From Treponema sp. (GTDB lineage Bacteria > Spirochaetota > Spirochaetia > Treponematales > Treponemataceae), in contig JAFUFU010000001.1 of the NCBI GenBank assembly GCA_017469785.1, forward strand, positions 1-64,000: a stretch of 64,000 nucleotides of DNA. Reading direction: 5' to 3'. Shown here piece by piece: positions 8,901-17,420 of this stretch (its first letter is position 1; each line of letters opens with the position of its first letter). The notes under the pieces were generated by a model that was not told the origin of the DNA, did not search any database, and saw only the letters and a program-made list of their open reading frames with translations. The translations under genes and the position numbers were made by a program.

Positions 8901-9350
8901 GAATTGAGCCGATGAAGTCCAGCCGTAGCGGAATGCAAGTCCCAGCTTGGTGTTCACTTCCTCGAACCACACTTTTGTTCCGCTGGCGTTCTTATAGATG
9001 TTCCGCGTGATATGCTCTTCCTGCTTGAAGCGCAGTGCCGTGTTGCAAAGAAGTGGCGCAAAAGGCTCCCAGATTTCGCAGTTGCCGTTTGCCGTTTTTA
9101 TCGCGATGGCTGCGTAATGACCTGTGTTCACTTTAGCGTCAGAAACCTTGTCTGCCGTATAATAGGGGAATAGGGCGAAGTCGCTGTTGACCCGACCTGC
9201 TGTGATTCCACCTTGAGACCAGCAGAAATTCCAGATATCCGATGAGCTGGTGATGGTCATGAAAAAATCTTCCATGCAGTCATAGTTCTCAATTTTATAA
9301 AAAGTCTCGCCGTCAAGTTCTGTGAAAAGTCCATTTACAATTTTTTTCAT
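5979..9350 (-). CDS. Beta-1,3-glucan phosphorylase-like enzyme (GH149/GH161/GH94 group)
   Basis: A 1123-residue cytoplasmic enzyme without signal peptide. It has a GH94-like N-terminal beta-sandwich ('FGLVRLAHIENLSDKPLQLS', cited as RLAHIENLSD) and a long (alpha/alpha)6 barrel. The barrel carries 'PEWNDANNAL' around residue 650, which corresponds to the catalytic 'WND' Asp of GH94 phosphorylases, and 'QYGYWGDHQVIY' nearby. About 1100 residues suits the GH149/GH161 beta-1,3-oligoglucan phosphorylases better than GH94 (about 800-900). Such enzymes release glucose-1-phosphate from imported oligosaccharides. AAGGAG precedes the ATG. It is divergent from the ABC importer operon and shares its promoter region. 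Clan assignment is firm; exact family and substrate are inferred from context. Confidence 0.72.
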   Translation of the reverse strand: MKKIVNGLFTELDGETFYKIENYDCMEDFFMTITSSSDIWNFCWSQGGITAGRVNSDFALFPYYTADKVSDAKVNTGHYAAIAIKTANGNCEIWEPFAPLLCNTALRFKQEEHITRNIYKNASGTKVWFEEVNTKLGLAFRYGWTSSAQFGLVRLAHIENLSDKPLQLSVLDGCRNIMPACTDANFQNNNSVLLDAYKKTDLDKSANIALFSLSSVVTDKAEPSEGLLANVSWFTTEEPVLLSPTAPQEFFEAQGDISKLVPAEVIKGERPSCFVARSLTLVPKSSQCWEQVFDTSLSASRIAVLKTVIADRSEARDKLIDDIEAGEKLMKQYLNETDGIQRTAEQMTSVHHQANVMFNIMRGGFFADNGKINAPDLLSFIKSRNAAKYEEAKQALGENADKNSLTKIFITEQFKATKDPQLIRLALEYMPIIFSRRHGDPSRPWNRFNIRLLDENKNPILNYEGNWRDIFQNWEALAMSYPSYIPNMTAKFLNAMTVDGFNPYRISRAGVDWECPEPENPWAQYGYWGDHQVIYLQKFLELWNKTDSESFKKSLNDCLYTSANIPYRLKSYKEILESPHSSITFDKALSDTLINNSKSYGSDAKLVMDGKQPALVSFTAKLLQIVIAKTANLVPGGGIWMNTQRPEWNDANNALAGWGLSVVTLCYLHRMLSFLIDIYSKTEIKSFSLPKALYDCFTALTELYKTTEFKKAIDDDAERKAFTDKAGIIFETERNELYKNGYSAGKVEIQATEIVSSLKAMLAMVMDSIRANKRADGLYHTYNTMIASDSGMKIVRLQEMLEGQVAILSAGLLDSAETLEVLDALKKSPLFESRQESYILYPNKNLSAFTEKNNIPGAKVADLAPLIQRTGNAILEKDCKGFYHFNAEFHNARIMESEVKNLPESVRPNEVELKALHVLYEETFNHQNFTGRSGTFYAYEGLGSIYWHMVSKLLLAVQEHTLEAYENGDKNALALKKAYYDVRRGLSFNKTPELYGAFPSDPYSHTPSGKGAKQPGMTGQVKEEVLTRWGELGIGITNGKAHFEPQILNESEFFSSGKDQGKLFFTWCAVPITYIRAKAASIKIGLADGSFTEHIGNELTESETRLLFARDGGINSITVNVLV

Positions 9351-9525
9351 ACAACACTCCTTTTTGCTGTTCAGTGCTTTTTTATTTCTATATGCACAAT
9401 AAAGTATGGAATTGCAGGTGTCAATTTTAAAAAATTAAAAAACCGAAAAATAGAAACCATTCTGAAAGGTCGCTTCCTACCATTCAGAGGGGGGTTGTCC
9501 TATACTCAATCTTGAGGAGAAACCC
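9351..9525. promoter_or_regulatory. Divergent promoter region, phosphorylase / ABC importer
   Basis: 175 nt of AT-rich sequence between divergent starts. On the plus strand a block at 9455-9482 (AACCATTCTGAAAGG then TCGCTTCCTACCA) matches 21 of 28 positions with blocks at 27704-equivalent and 30614-equivalent positions upstream of two locus lipoproteins. A TATACT -10-like box lies 9501-9506, and GAGGAG precedes the ATG at 9526. Confidence 0.5.
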
Positions 9526-10503
9526 ATGGAAAAAAATACAGATGTAATTCAGGCGACTGTTTTGAAGCAGAAAACGGTCTGGCAACGGCTTAAAGACGAA
9601 AGATGGCTCCAGGTTATGGCATGGGCAGGCCTTATCTGGATGCTCGTATTTAACTATGCACCGATGTATGGTCTTCTGATTGCTTTCAAGAAGAACTATC
9701 GCATCACGACTCCTTTGTTCAGCTGGGAATTCCTGAAATCAGCATGGGCGGATAATTTCGGCTTGCAGCATTTCATAAATTTCTTCAAGGATGAGGAATT
9801 CACAAATATCATGGTGAACACGCTTGGAATCAGTTTGCTCAAGCTGCTCATCTGCTTCCCTCTTCCGATAGCTTTCGCTATCCTCTTGAACGAAGTCCGC
9901 AGCGAGCGTTTCAAGAAAAACATTCAGACGATTTCGTATTTGCCGCACTTCCTTTCATGGGTAGTTCTTGGCGGTATTCTTACTTCATGGCTCGATGAAA
10001 ACGGGCTTGTGAACCAGATTCTTGTAGGTATCGGGCTGATGCAGAAACCGCTCTCATACCTCGCCTATCCCAAATTCTTCTGGGCTATCGTGGTTATCTC
10101 CGACTTGTGGAAGGAGCTTGGCTGGTCCGCAATCATCTATTTGGCGGCAATCAGTGGCATTGATCAGCAGATGTACGAGGCGGCCGAGATTGACGGCGCG
10201 AGCCGCTTGCGCCAGATTTTTTCAATCACTCTTCCGTCGATTAAGGGAACAATTATCATCATGTTCATCCTTGCGGTCGGCGGCTTGCTCAACTCAAATT
10301 TCGACCAGATTTTCGTTCTTTGGAACCCGCTCAACTCGGAGCGCTCAAACGTAATCGACATCTACACATATACGACGGCTATGAGAAGTATGCGCTACTC
10401 ATACGCTTCGGCAATCGGTTTGTTCAAGTCAGTGGTGGCGTTCATACTTCTGTTCATTGCCAACCAATTCACAAAGAAAGTGAACAAGACGTCACTGTTC
10501 TAG
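9526..10503 (+). CDS. LplB-type ABC sugar transporter permease
   Basis: A 325-residue integral membrane protein with six predicted segments, belonging to the LplB/YteP group of CUT1 permeases. The EAA loop reads 'AAEIDGASRLRQIF' (about residues 218-231), which contacts the ATPase. The cytoplasmic N-terminus with 'MYGLLIAFKKN' is typical of LplB-like proteins used for complex oligosaccharides. It forms the channel together with the next gene; the binding protein follows. No ATPase gene is present in the operon, as usual for CUT1 systems that borrow a shared MsmK-like ATPase. Substrate is likely beta-glucan oligosaccharides by context. Confidence 0.88.
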   Translation: MEKNTDVIQATVLKQKTVWQRLKDERWLQVMAWAGLIWMLVFNYAPMYGLLIAFKKNYRITTPLFSWEFLKSAWADNFGLQHFINFFKDEEFTNIMVNTLGISLLKLLICFPLPIAFAILLNEVRSERFKKNIQTISYLPHFLSWVVLGGILTSWLDENGLVNQILVGIGLMQKPLSYLAYPKFFWAIVVISDLWKELGWSAIIYLAAISGIDQQMYEAAEIDGASRLRQIFSITLPSIKGTIIIMFILAVGGLLNSNFDQIFVLWNPLNSERSNVIDIYTYTTAMRSMRYSYASAIGLFKSVVAFILLFIANQFTKKVNKTSLF

Positions 10504-10542
10504 CTTTGCATTCGCAATTTCAAAAAACGAAAGGAGAAAAAA

Positions 10543-11421
10543 ATGAGAAGTTTAAAAAGCAGGGCGATGGGCGATATGGTCATCAACACAATCATGCTTC
10601 TGGTGTGTTTTGCCGCACTGTACCCGGTATGGTACACCATCATCGTCTCATTCAACAATTCAGAGGACACATTGCGAGGCGGCGTTTACTTTTTGCCGCG
10701 AATGTTTACACTGGAAAGCTACCGTACGGTTTTCCAGGATAAGTCCATAGTCAAGGCTTTCGGAATCACGATTATGAGAACGGTGCTGGGAACGGTTGCC
10801 AGCGTTGTATTCACTTCGATGGTCGCCTATGCCTTCTCGAAGAAACATATTCTCGGAAACAAAGTGTATATGATTATCGGAACCATCACGATGTTCTTCG
10901 GTGGCGGACTTATCCCGACTTTCATTCTGTACAAGAACATCGGTTTGTATGATAATTTCTTGGTCTACATCATTCCGAGCATGTTCAACTTCTATAACAT
11001 GATTATTTTTATGTCATTCTTCAGGGAGCTTCCGGCTGGTCTTGAGGAATCGGCAAAACTCGACGGCGCGAACGACATGATGATTTTCTTCAAGATTATC
11101 CTGCCGCTTTCAATGCCGGTTGTAGCTACAATCGCCCTCTTCAACGGTGTCTGGCAGTGGAACGATTATTTCACCGGTGTCATGTACATCAACAACGCAG
11201 ACCTTCAGCCGATTCAGACTTTCCTTTACCGAATCGTTGCAAGTGCGAGCGCGTCAAAGGCGGTTGTCAGTCTGCCTGCGGGTATTTCGGCACAGCAGGT
11301 CAGCTCTCAGTCAGTACGGCTTGCGACCATGGTTGTCACGACTTTCCCAATCGTGTGCGTATATCCGTTCCTGCAGAAGTATTTCGTAAAGGGTATGCTC
11401 ATTGGCTCTATCAAGGGCTAA
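10543..11421 (+). CDS. YtcP-type ABC sugar transporter permease
   Basis: A 292-residue permease of the YtcP/AraQ class, the usual partner of LplB-like permeases. Six hydrophobic segments are visible, and the EAA loop is 'LEESAKLDGANDMMIFFKI' (cited in part, about residues 166-184). It starts 40 nt after the first permease with GGAG upstream and lies in the same operon. The C-terminus 'FVKGMLIGSIKG' is characteristic of the group. It should form a heterodimeric channel with the 9526-10503 product. Confidence 0.88.
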   Translation: MRSLKSRAMGDMVINTIMLLVCFAALYPVWYTIIVSFNNSEDTLRGGVYFLPRMFTLESYRTVFQDKSIVKAFGITIMRTVLGTVASVVFTSMVAYAFSKKHILGNKVYMIIGTITMFFGGGLIPTFILYKNIGLYDNFLVYIIPSMFNFYNMIIFMSFFRELPAGLEESAKLDGANDMMIFFKIILPLSMPVVATIALFNGVWQWNDYFTGVMYINNADLQPIQTFLYRIVASASASKAVVSLPAGISAQQVSSQSVRLATMVVTTFPIVCVYPFLQKYFVKGMLIGSIKG

Positions 11422-11485
11422 GTGCATTATATATAGAAGAAAATAGAAGAAAATAGAAAAATTCGAATAAATTCGGAGGTAAAAT

Positions 11486-13132
11486 ATGAAAAAAATGCGA
11501 AAGATTTTAAAAAGCTCTATTCTTGCGGCTCTTGCCTTTGCCTCGTTCGGCATGGTTTCATGTGCGAAAGGTGGCGATGCGAAAACTGGAACACGCGCCG
11601 GTTCGGCTGATGAGCCGGGATGGAAACTCAACGCTGAGAAGCCCATTACCTTTGACTGGTACATCAACTTCTCATGGTTTGCACGGCACTGGGGCGACTC
11701 AAAAGTCAGTAAATATATCACGGAAAAGACGGGCGTGAACGTGAACTTCATCGTTCCGGCTGGCAACGAGGCTGAAAAGCTCAATACGATGATTGCCGGT
11801 GACGCGCTTCCTGATTTGATTACCCTCGGCTGGTTTGAGGGTCAGGTTCCGATGATGATTGATTCGGGGCTGGTTTACGCTCTTGATGAGCTTGCCGATG
11901 AGTATGATCCATATTTCTTCAAGGTCGCTAATCCGGATAAGCTGGGCTGGTACCGTCAGGATGATGGCCATGTTTACGGCTACCCGAACGCAAGCTACAC
12001 ACCGGCGGACTACGAGACTTACAAGGGAAAGCTCACGTCGAACGAGACATTCCTTGTCCGAAAAGATATTTATGAGGCTCTGGGAAAGCCTGACATGACG
12101 ACGCCAGAGGGATTCCTCGACGCGCTCCGTGCCGCAAAGAAGAAGTTCCCGACCGTAAACGGTTCTCCGCTAATTCCTTTTGGCACGGCGGAATTCACTG
12201 ATGTCGGAAACAGCCAGTTGCAGAGCGTTCTCGCTCACTTCCTCGCAATCAGCCCGGAACGAGACGGCCGATTTGAGGACAGCGCCCTCGGCCTTACTGA
12301 AAATCCCGAATATGTACGCTGGCTCAAAATGCTCCGTCAGGCTCACGAGGAAGGCCTCATTCCTACAGATATTTTCGTGGACAAACGAAGTCAGATTGAA
12401 GAAAAGGCAGCTCAGGGACGCTATTTCTGTATGCTTTACATGAACTGGGATATGCAGGCTCCGCAGAACGCGCTTTACTCTCGCGATCCTGACAGCATTT
12501 ATGTCGCGGTTGACGGCCCGAAAAACAGCAAGGGCGATGATCCTCAGCTTGCAGGCGGAAGCATCGCAGGATGGACTGTCACGCTTATCAGCAAAAAATG
12601 TAAGGACAAGGCGCGGGCCATCCAGTTCCTCACATATCTTATCAGCGAAGAAGGCCAGATGGACACCAACTTCGGTATTCCGGGCGAAACATACACAGTC
12701 GAGAACGGAATTCCAACGCTCACTCCGGAAGTAAAGGCACTTGATTCAAACGACAAGAACAAGCAGGAGACGGAAGTCGGAGTCCTCTTCACATACTGGA
12801 TGCTCATGGACACGGCTTGGCAGGCTCAGTGGGGCGTTGAATATGCGCCTTCTTTGGAGCAGCCGCAGTTGTGGACTCGTCCTTATGTGCGCTCTTACGC
12901 GGTATATGACGGCCTTACGCTGCCTGTCGGTTCAGACGAGGATTTGATTTATCAGGAAATCCAGCGCCGCTGGGGAAAAGAGCTTTCAAACCTTATCCGC
13001 GCTGACAGTGAGGAGCAGTTCGACAAGATTCTTGCTGACTACAACCGCTTCAAGGTTGATAAGGGCTATATCAAAGTTCAGGCAATCCAGACTGAGCTCA
13101 TGAAGAAAAACAAGGCAAAGCTGGAAAGATAA
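11486..13132 (+). CDS. Extracellular solute-binding lipoprotein (LipO-like)
   Basis: A 548-residue binding protein of the large LplA/LipO class. A Lys/Arg-rich signal sequence ends at the lipobox 'GMVSC', so it is lipid-anchored near residue 26. Mature sequence contains 'YINFSWFARHWG' and 'DALPDLITLGW', typical of family members that bind long or complex glycans. It is about 120 residues longer than ordinary CUT1 binding proteins, which suits an oligosaccharide ligand. It is the third gene of the importer operon, with GGAGG before the ATG and a strong terminator at 13150-13183. Confidence 0.88.
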   Translation: MKKMRKILKSSILAALAFASFGMVSCAKGGDAKTGTRAGSADEPGWKLNAEKPITFDWYINFSWFARHWGDSKVSKYITEKTGVNVNFIVPAGNEAEKLNTMIAGDALPDLITLGWFEGQVPMMIDSGLVYALDELADEYDPYFFKVANPDKLGWYRQDDGHVYGYPNASYTPADYETYKGKLTSNETFLVRKDIYEALGKPDMTTPEGFLDALRAAKKKFPTVNGSPLIPFGTAEFTDVGNSQLQSVLAHFLAISPERDGRFEDSALGLTENPEYVRWLKMLRQAHEEGLIPTDIFVDKRSQIEEKAAQGRYFCMLYMNWDMQAPQNALYSRDPDSIYVAVDGPKNSKGDDPQLAGGSIAGWTVTLISKKCKDKARAIQFLTYLISEEGQMDTNFGIPGETYTVENGIPTLTPEVKALDSNDKNKQETEVGVLFTYWMLMDTAWQAQWGVEYAPSLEQPQLWTRPYVRSYAVYDGLTLPVGSDEDLIYQEIQRRWGKELSNLIRADSEEQFDKILADYNRFKVDKGYIKVQAIQTELMKKNKAKLER

Positions 13133-13149
13133 AAAAATAATATCAGAGA

Positions 13150-13183
13150 GCGGCTGTTCTTTATCGGGCAGCCGCCCTTTTTT
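13150..13183 (+). terminator. Intrinsic terminator after importer operon
   Basis: GCGGCTG (13150-13156) pairs with CAGCCGC (13169-13175), followed by CC and a run of six T. It ends the permease/binding-protein operon. Confidence 0.85.
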
Positions 13184-13194
13184 CAGAAAAATAC

Positions 13195-13222
13195 ACACTT
13201 TTTTGAAAATTTGCTGACTTTT
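13195..13222 (+). promoter_or_regulatory. Shared upstream motif (class 1), glycosidase-barrel gene
   Basis: ACACTTTTTTGAAAATTT followed by GCTGACTTTT. Near-identical blocks end 50-52 nt before the starts at 18588, 22381 and 25175; here the distance to ATG 13273 is 51 nt. It is a candidate operator for the locus regulator. Confidence 0.55.
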
Positions 13223-13272
13223 GTCTTCAGCGTTTTAGTGTGACAATGAGAATATAAAAAAAGGAGGTCTTC

Positions 13273-16200
13273 ATGAAAAAAAGATTGATGATTGCATCCG
13301 TAATTCTTTCTCTCTGTTTTTCTTCGCTTTTTGCAAAAGTTGAAGTTCGCAAAGATTCGAAAGGATGGCGGCTTTTTGACGGAAATACGGAAGTAGAGGT
13401 GAAAGGTATCACCTGGAGCAACACGCCGATTGGAAAGGACTACAACTATAGTCTCTGGCGCATGGATGATGAATTTATTTACGCGACTCTCGATACGGAC
13501 ATGCCGCTTCTCAAGGCTATGGGCGTAAATGTTATCCGAAGTTTCGACGATGTTCCGCCGAAATGGGTTGAATATCTTTATGACAAATACGGCATGTACA
13601 CGCTTATTAACAACCTCATGGGACGTTACGGCGTTACGGTCAAGGGCAAGTGGACATTCCCGACAGATTATCAGGACGAGGATACCCGCGAGACCTTGAT
13701 TCAGATGGCCCGCTCGACTGCAGAAAAATACAAGGATGTCCGGGGCGTTCTCTTCTACATGCTCGGAAACGAATCAAACTACGGTCTTGAATGGTCAAGC
13801 ACGGAGATTGAGAACCTTCCGGTTGGCGAGCAGCACCGCGCAAAGGCAAAATACCTTTACAGCATGTTCGAGGAATCTATGAAAGAAATGCACCGCATTG
13901 ACCCGAACCACCCGGTTGGAATCGTCAACGGTGACACACAGTACATCGACTTGATTGCAGAGCTTTGTCCGAGCCTTGACATCTTCGGTTCAAACGTATA
14001 CCGCGGATGGAAATTCTATGACGCCTTCTACGATGACGTGTTGACCAAGCTCGACAAACCGGCAGTGTTCACAGAATGTGGTGCTGACGCTTACAATGCC
14101 ATCACACAGAAAGAAGACCAGTGGGCACAGCTCCAGTATTACAAGACTCAGTGGGAAGAAGTCTACCAGCAGGGCTACGGCAAGGGACGCTACCAGAACA
14201 TTCTCGGCGCATTCCTCTTTGAATGGATTGACGAATGGTGGAAAGTCTACCAGTGGAAAGATTTGGAGATTCACAACAAGAATGCAAGCTGGGCGAACTC
14301 AGGATATTCACTTGACTTCAAGGAAGGCGTGAACAACATGAACGAGGAATGGTTCGGTTTGTGCTCAATCAGCACCCAGACCATAAACGGTGTCAACAAA
14401 CGTGTTCCCCGCGCCGTGTACTATTTCTTCTGTGACTTGTGGAAGCACTCGCTTTACAATTCGACAAACGATGAGATTGACGCGTTCTTCAACACTCTTC
14501 CAGAGGCAATTTATCTGTCGCGAGGAAACGGCGGAAGCATCCGGGAAGATATTACCCAGAATTCGGCTTTCAAGATTAAGTCACTCAATGTATCAGGCCA
14601 GTATACGACCCCTGTATTCCTCAACTATTTGAACGAGGACATCAAGGACAAGAAGAATTGGCGGGACACTCTCCGATATCCTAACGGCGAATACAAAGAG
14701 GGCAATGAAGAGTACATCACAAAAGAAGGCCGCGATAAGTACGGCGACAAAGTTGCTGAAGACATCGAGAACAAACCGACATTCCAGGCAGAGGCATTCC
14801 TTACAGTTGAGATGAATCCTGCCGAGAACGTGAACGGTTCCGTTACTCTCCGCGCAGTCACAGGTGAGCCTTTCAGCCGCCTCCGTGACCACAACATGAG
14901 CTACTACGAAAGCGTTCCTGACGGGGACAGCGTGTATGAGCACAAAAAATACTTTGACATCTATGCGGCCGACGCTACTTATGAAGGCAAGAACTTTGAC
15001 ATCAAAGGCTACTATCATACAGGACATGCCGGCTACAATAACACAGGCGACATCTTCAACATTACGCAGGATGCTTTCGACTTAATCGGATACGACACGA
15101 ACGGTGACAAGGCTCCGATTGCGGCAGAATTCATCGGCAAGGGAAAACTGGCCGGTCTCAGCGTAATCGGCGGTCCGGAGATTTATGGCTACGCCGCGCC
15201 TCAGATTGTCGCAAACTACTGGAAGGGATTCTGGCCTGGCTTCAAATACTTCACTTGGGTTAACTGGGGCGTTGTATTTGCAGAGGAACTTGGACAGAGT
15301 GAACGGACGGAAAAACAGCCGGCAAATTCTTTCGGTGACGGACGAAAAGCCTCGATTTATGGTGAATTCTTCTTCAACAAATTCGCAACGCTCAAACTCG
15401 GTGCCCTCACGGCAGGAAGCGAGAAAGTCGGTGCGCAGTATGTCAGCAAGAAAAACGGAACCAAGAAAATCACTGATACCGATACTTTGGGCGGATACGC
15501 TTCGCTTTCAACCGGGCTCATTCCATACACGAATCTTTATGTGAACGGAATCTACCGGGGCCTTGTTGCTGATACGAACGCCGCTGGAGTTTACAACGGA
15601 ATGTTCACAGGCGATTCAGGAAGCGGAAACCGAATCGAGATTCAGACTGGTGTTGACATCGCATTCGGACCGATTTCATTCATGCCGGTACTCCGTATGC
15701 GCCAGCCGATTGAGGAACCGACAAAAACCCGCAGCATCGTGGCAGGTTCTCCTTTCTATGTTGGTCAGGGCAACAGAAAATCAATGGAAGTTGAGGCAAT
15801 CTTCACATACGACCCTGAGGGTGGCACTTACTTCCACAACTGGGACAACAACGAGACTGAGAACGCAAAGTTTGCTTTCTCACTGGCAGGTTTGTACAAG
15901 CTCTATGCAGACGAGACTGATTTGATTCCATACAAAGACAATCAGGGAGCTCCGCTGCAGCGAAACGACGGCACATGGGTCAGCGGAGACAACTGGGTTG
16001 CCTACAACAGCCTTCCGATGCAGAAAAACCTCTGGCAGGTTGGCGCCCGAGTGGTCACTAACCCGACCAACAATCTCCGCCTTATCGCGACAGTCAACGC
16101 AGGCCACATGGCTCCGCTTGTCTGCTACTACGGCGACCCGAATGACATCACCTTCTACGGCGGATCACTTGCTGTACGCTACAAAAAATGGATTGCAAGC

Positions 16201-16482
16201 TCTGCAGTAACACTTAACGGATGGGGTCCTGAGGGCTGGCACAGAGAGCAGAACTGGACATTCCCGCTCCAGTACAGCTTTGACGTAGCCTACGGATTCA
16301 AGAAACCATCGTTCCTTGACAACAAGAACCGAATCGGACTCCGTGTTCTTGGAACGAACTTCGGAAAATACAGCCAGGATTCTTACGGTGCGCTTCCTTA
16401 CGCATACCACAAGACGGCTACCGCCTCACTTGACGGAGCTAAGTACATGGAAGTCAGCGCATACTTCAACATCGGACTGTAG
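13273..16482 (+). CDS. GH-A clan glycosidase fused to predicted outer-membrane beta-barrel
   Basis: A 1069-residue exported protein with a signal peptide ending near 'SLFAKV' (residue about 21). Residues about 25-400 look like a (beta/alpha)8 clan GH-A domain. They include 'GVNVIRSF', an acid/base Glu near 167 in 'LGNESNYG', and a nucleophile Glu near 268 in 'FTECGAD', a 101-residue spacing normal for the clan. The fold resembles GH2, GH5 or GH72; GH72 beta-1,3-glucanosyltransferases share the overall order of motifs. From about residue 640 onward there are alternating polar/hydrophobic strands rich in Tyr, Gly and Asn, ending 'VSAYFNIGL', like an outer-membrane barrel. The fusion would anchor an enzyme at the outer membrane. 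GGAGG precedes the ATG. Confidence 0.7.
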   Translation: MKKRLMIASVILSLCFSSLFAKVEVRKDSKGWRLFDGNTEVEVKGITWSNTPIGKDYNYSLWRMDDEFIYATLDTDMPLLKAMGVNVIRSFDDVPPKWVEYLYDKYGMYTLINNLMGRYGVTVKGKWTFPTDYQDEDTRETLIQMARSTAEKYKDVRGVLFYMLGNESNYGLEWSSTEIENLPVGEQHRAKAKYLYSMFEESMKEMHRIDPNHPVGIVNGDTQYIDLIAELCPSLDIFGSNVYRGWKFYDAFYDDVLTKLDKPAVFTECGADAYNAITQKEDQWAQLQYYKTQWEEVYQQGYGKGRYQNILGAFLFEWIDEWWKVYQWKDLEIHNKNASWANSGYSLDFKEGVNNMNEEWFGLCSISTQTINGVNKRVPRAVYYFFCDLWKHSLYNSTNDEIDAFFNTLPEAIYLSRGNGGSIREDITQNSAFKIKSLNVSGQYTTPVFLNYLNEDIKDKKNWRDTLRYPNGEYKEGNEEYITKEGRDKYGDKVAEDIENKPTFQAEAFLTVEMNPAENVNGSVTLRAVTGEPFSRLRDHNMSYYESVPDGDSVYEHKKYFDIYAADATYEGKNFDIKGYYHTGHAGYNNTGDIFNITQDAFDLIGYDTNGDKAPIAAEFIGKGKLAGLSVIGGPEIYGYAAPQIVANYWKGFWPGFKYFTWVNWGVVFAEELGQSERTEKQPANSFGDGRKASIYGEFFFNKFATLKLGALTAGSEKVGAQYVSKKNGTKKITDTDTLGGYASLSTGLIPYTNLYVNGIYRGLVADTNAAGVYNGMFTGDSGSGNRIEIQTGVDIAFGPISFMPVLRMRQPIEEPTKTRSIVAGSPFYVGQGNRKSMEVEAIFTYDPEGGTYFHNWDNNETENAKFAFSLAGLYKLYADETDLIPYKDNQGAPLQRNDGTWVSGDNWVAYNSLPMQKNLWQVGARVVTNPTNNLRLIATVNAGHMAPLVCYYGDPNDITFYGGSLAVRYKKWIASSAVTLNGWGPEGWHREQNWTFPLQYSFDVAYGFKKPSFLDNKNRIGLRVLGTNFGKYSQDSYGALPYAYHKTATASLDGAKYMEVSAYFNIGL

Positions 16483-16519
16483 TTTTGGGCATGAATATAA
16501 AAAAGAAAAGGAGACGATT

Positions 16520-17239
16520 ATGAAAATCATAAATTTGCGAAGACTGATAGCCGCCTCATTGGTCGCATTGGGAGCATTTGCCTTCATCGCCTGTTCCGTC
16601 GAAGCAAGCGTAAACGACGGTGCCACTGCCGAAGTACGATTGTCAAAAGGATACAAGGAAGCGCCGAAGGATATTCCTGCTAATGGAAACGGACTTTATA
16701 AATATGCGGAAGGTTATGAGATGGGACCATGGAACTGTTGGGACAACTGTGGTTCAACAGCAACAACATCGGATGGGGCTGATGGCGGATTGAGAATTAC
16801 AGCAATCCATCGCGAGCATGGACAGTCTTACTTTGGCGTTAATCTTGCAGCTGGAAGTGATGTCGGTTCAAATTCTGATTTGGATGGTAAAGGTTTTACA
16901 CAGGTAGAATTTAAAATTCGCGGAGCGATACCATCAAAGCTAATTTACTTTTTCTTCATAGATGATGGAGAGTCAATCGGTGATAAAGATGGAGGTACAG
17001 ATGCAAACGGAAAGCCTACTTTCAAAACACTAAACATTTATGATAGTGGCAATAAATATGGCGAAAGTGAATGGCTTACTGTAACTGTTCCATTGAACGC
17101 AACTGCAAGCAGCTATATGAGTTCAGCATTCACGGTTGGCGCAAACGATGGCTTCACGAAAGGGTCGGATTGGATTGAAATAAAAGACATTGACTGGAAG
17201 GATGCTGACGGAAAGTCTGTTGTTCCGGCATATAAATAA
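16520..17239 (+). CDS. Lipoprotein with jelly-roll, carbohydrate-binding-like domain
   Basis: 239 residues from ATG 16520, which has AAAGGAGA before it; an in-frame upstream extension to 16316 only overlaps the previous gene. Lipobox 'FIACS' marks acylation near residue 25. The mature part has Trp/Cys-containing strands ('GPWNCWDNCG') and many Gly/Asn turns, consistent with a beta-sandwich. The end 'IKDIDWKDADGKSVVPAYK' (cited as KDADGKSVVPAYK) matches the end of the 19974-20558 protein. It lies 38 nt after the barrel-fusion gene, in the same operon. A glucan-binding surface lipoprotein is likely, but no characterised family was recognised. Confidence 0.65.
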   Translation: MKIINLRRLIAASLVALGAFAFIACSVEASVNDGATAEVRLSKGYKEAPKDIPANGNGLYKYAEGYEMGPWNCWDNCGSTATTSDGADGGLRITAIHREHGQSYFGVNLAAGSDVGSNSDLDGKGFTQVEFKIRGAIPSKLIYFFFIDDGESIGDKDGGTDANGKPTFKTLNIYDSGNKYGESEWLTVTVPLNATASSYMSSAFTVGANDGFTKGSDWIEIKDIDWKDADGKSVVPAYK

Positions 17240-17254
17240 CTAGTTAATTCCCTG

Positions 17255-17298
17255 ACGCCGTTTGCGCTCCTCCTCCTTGCGCAGACGGCGTTTTTTTT
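17255..17298 (+). terminator. Intrinsic terminator
   Basis: ACGCCGTTTGCGC (17255-17267) pairs with GCGCAGACGGCGT (17279-17291) with one mismatch, followed by eight T. It ends the operon of the barrel-fusion and jelly-roll genes. Confidence 0.9.
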
Positions 17299-17420
17299 GT
17301 GCTAAAAGCAGACATCCGTTGTTTTTCCCAAAAAAAACGATTTTTTAAAGAATTTTCCGTCAAGATTGCCAAAAATGCACTTTTAAAGCAAATACTTATG
17401 TAGGTGGGAAAAGGAGCAAT

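Noticed and set aside
14593..15027. 144-residue minus-strand frame within the glycosidase-barrel gene
   Set aside because: Antisense shadow of a high-quality coding frame.
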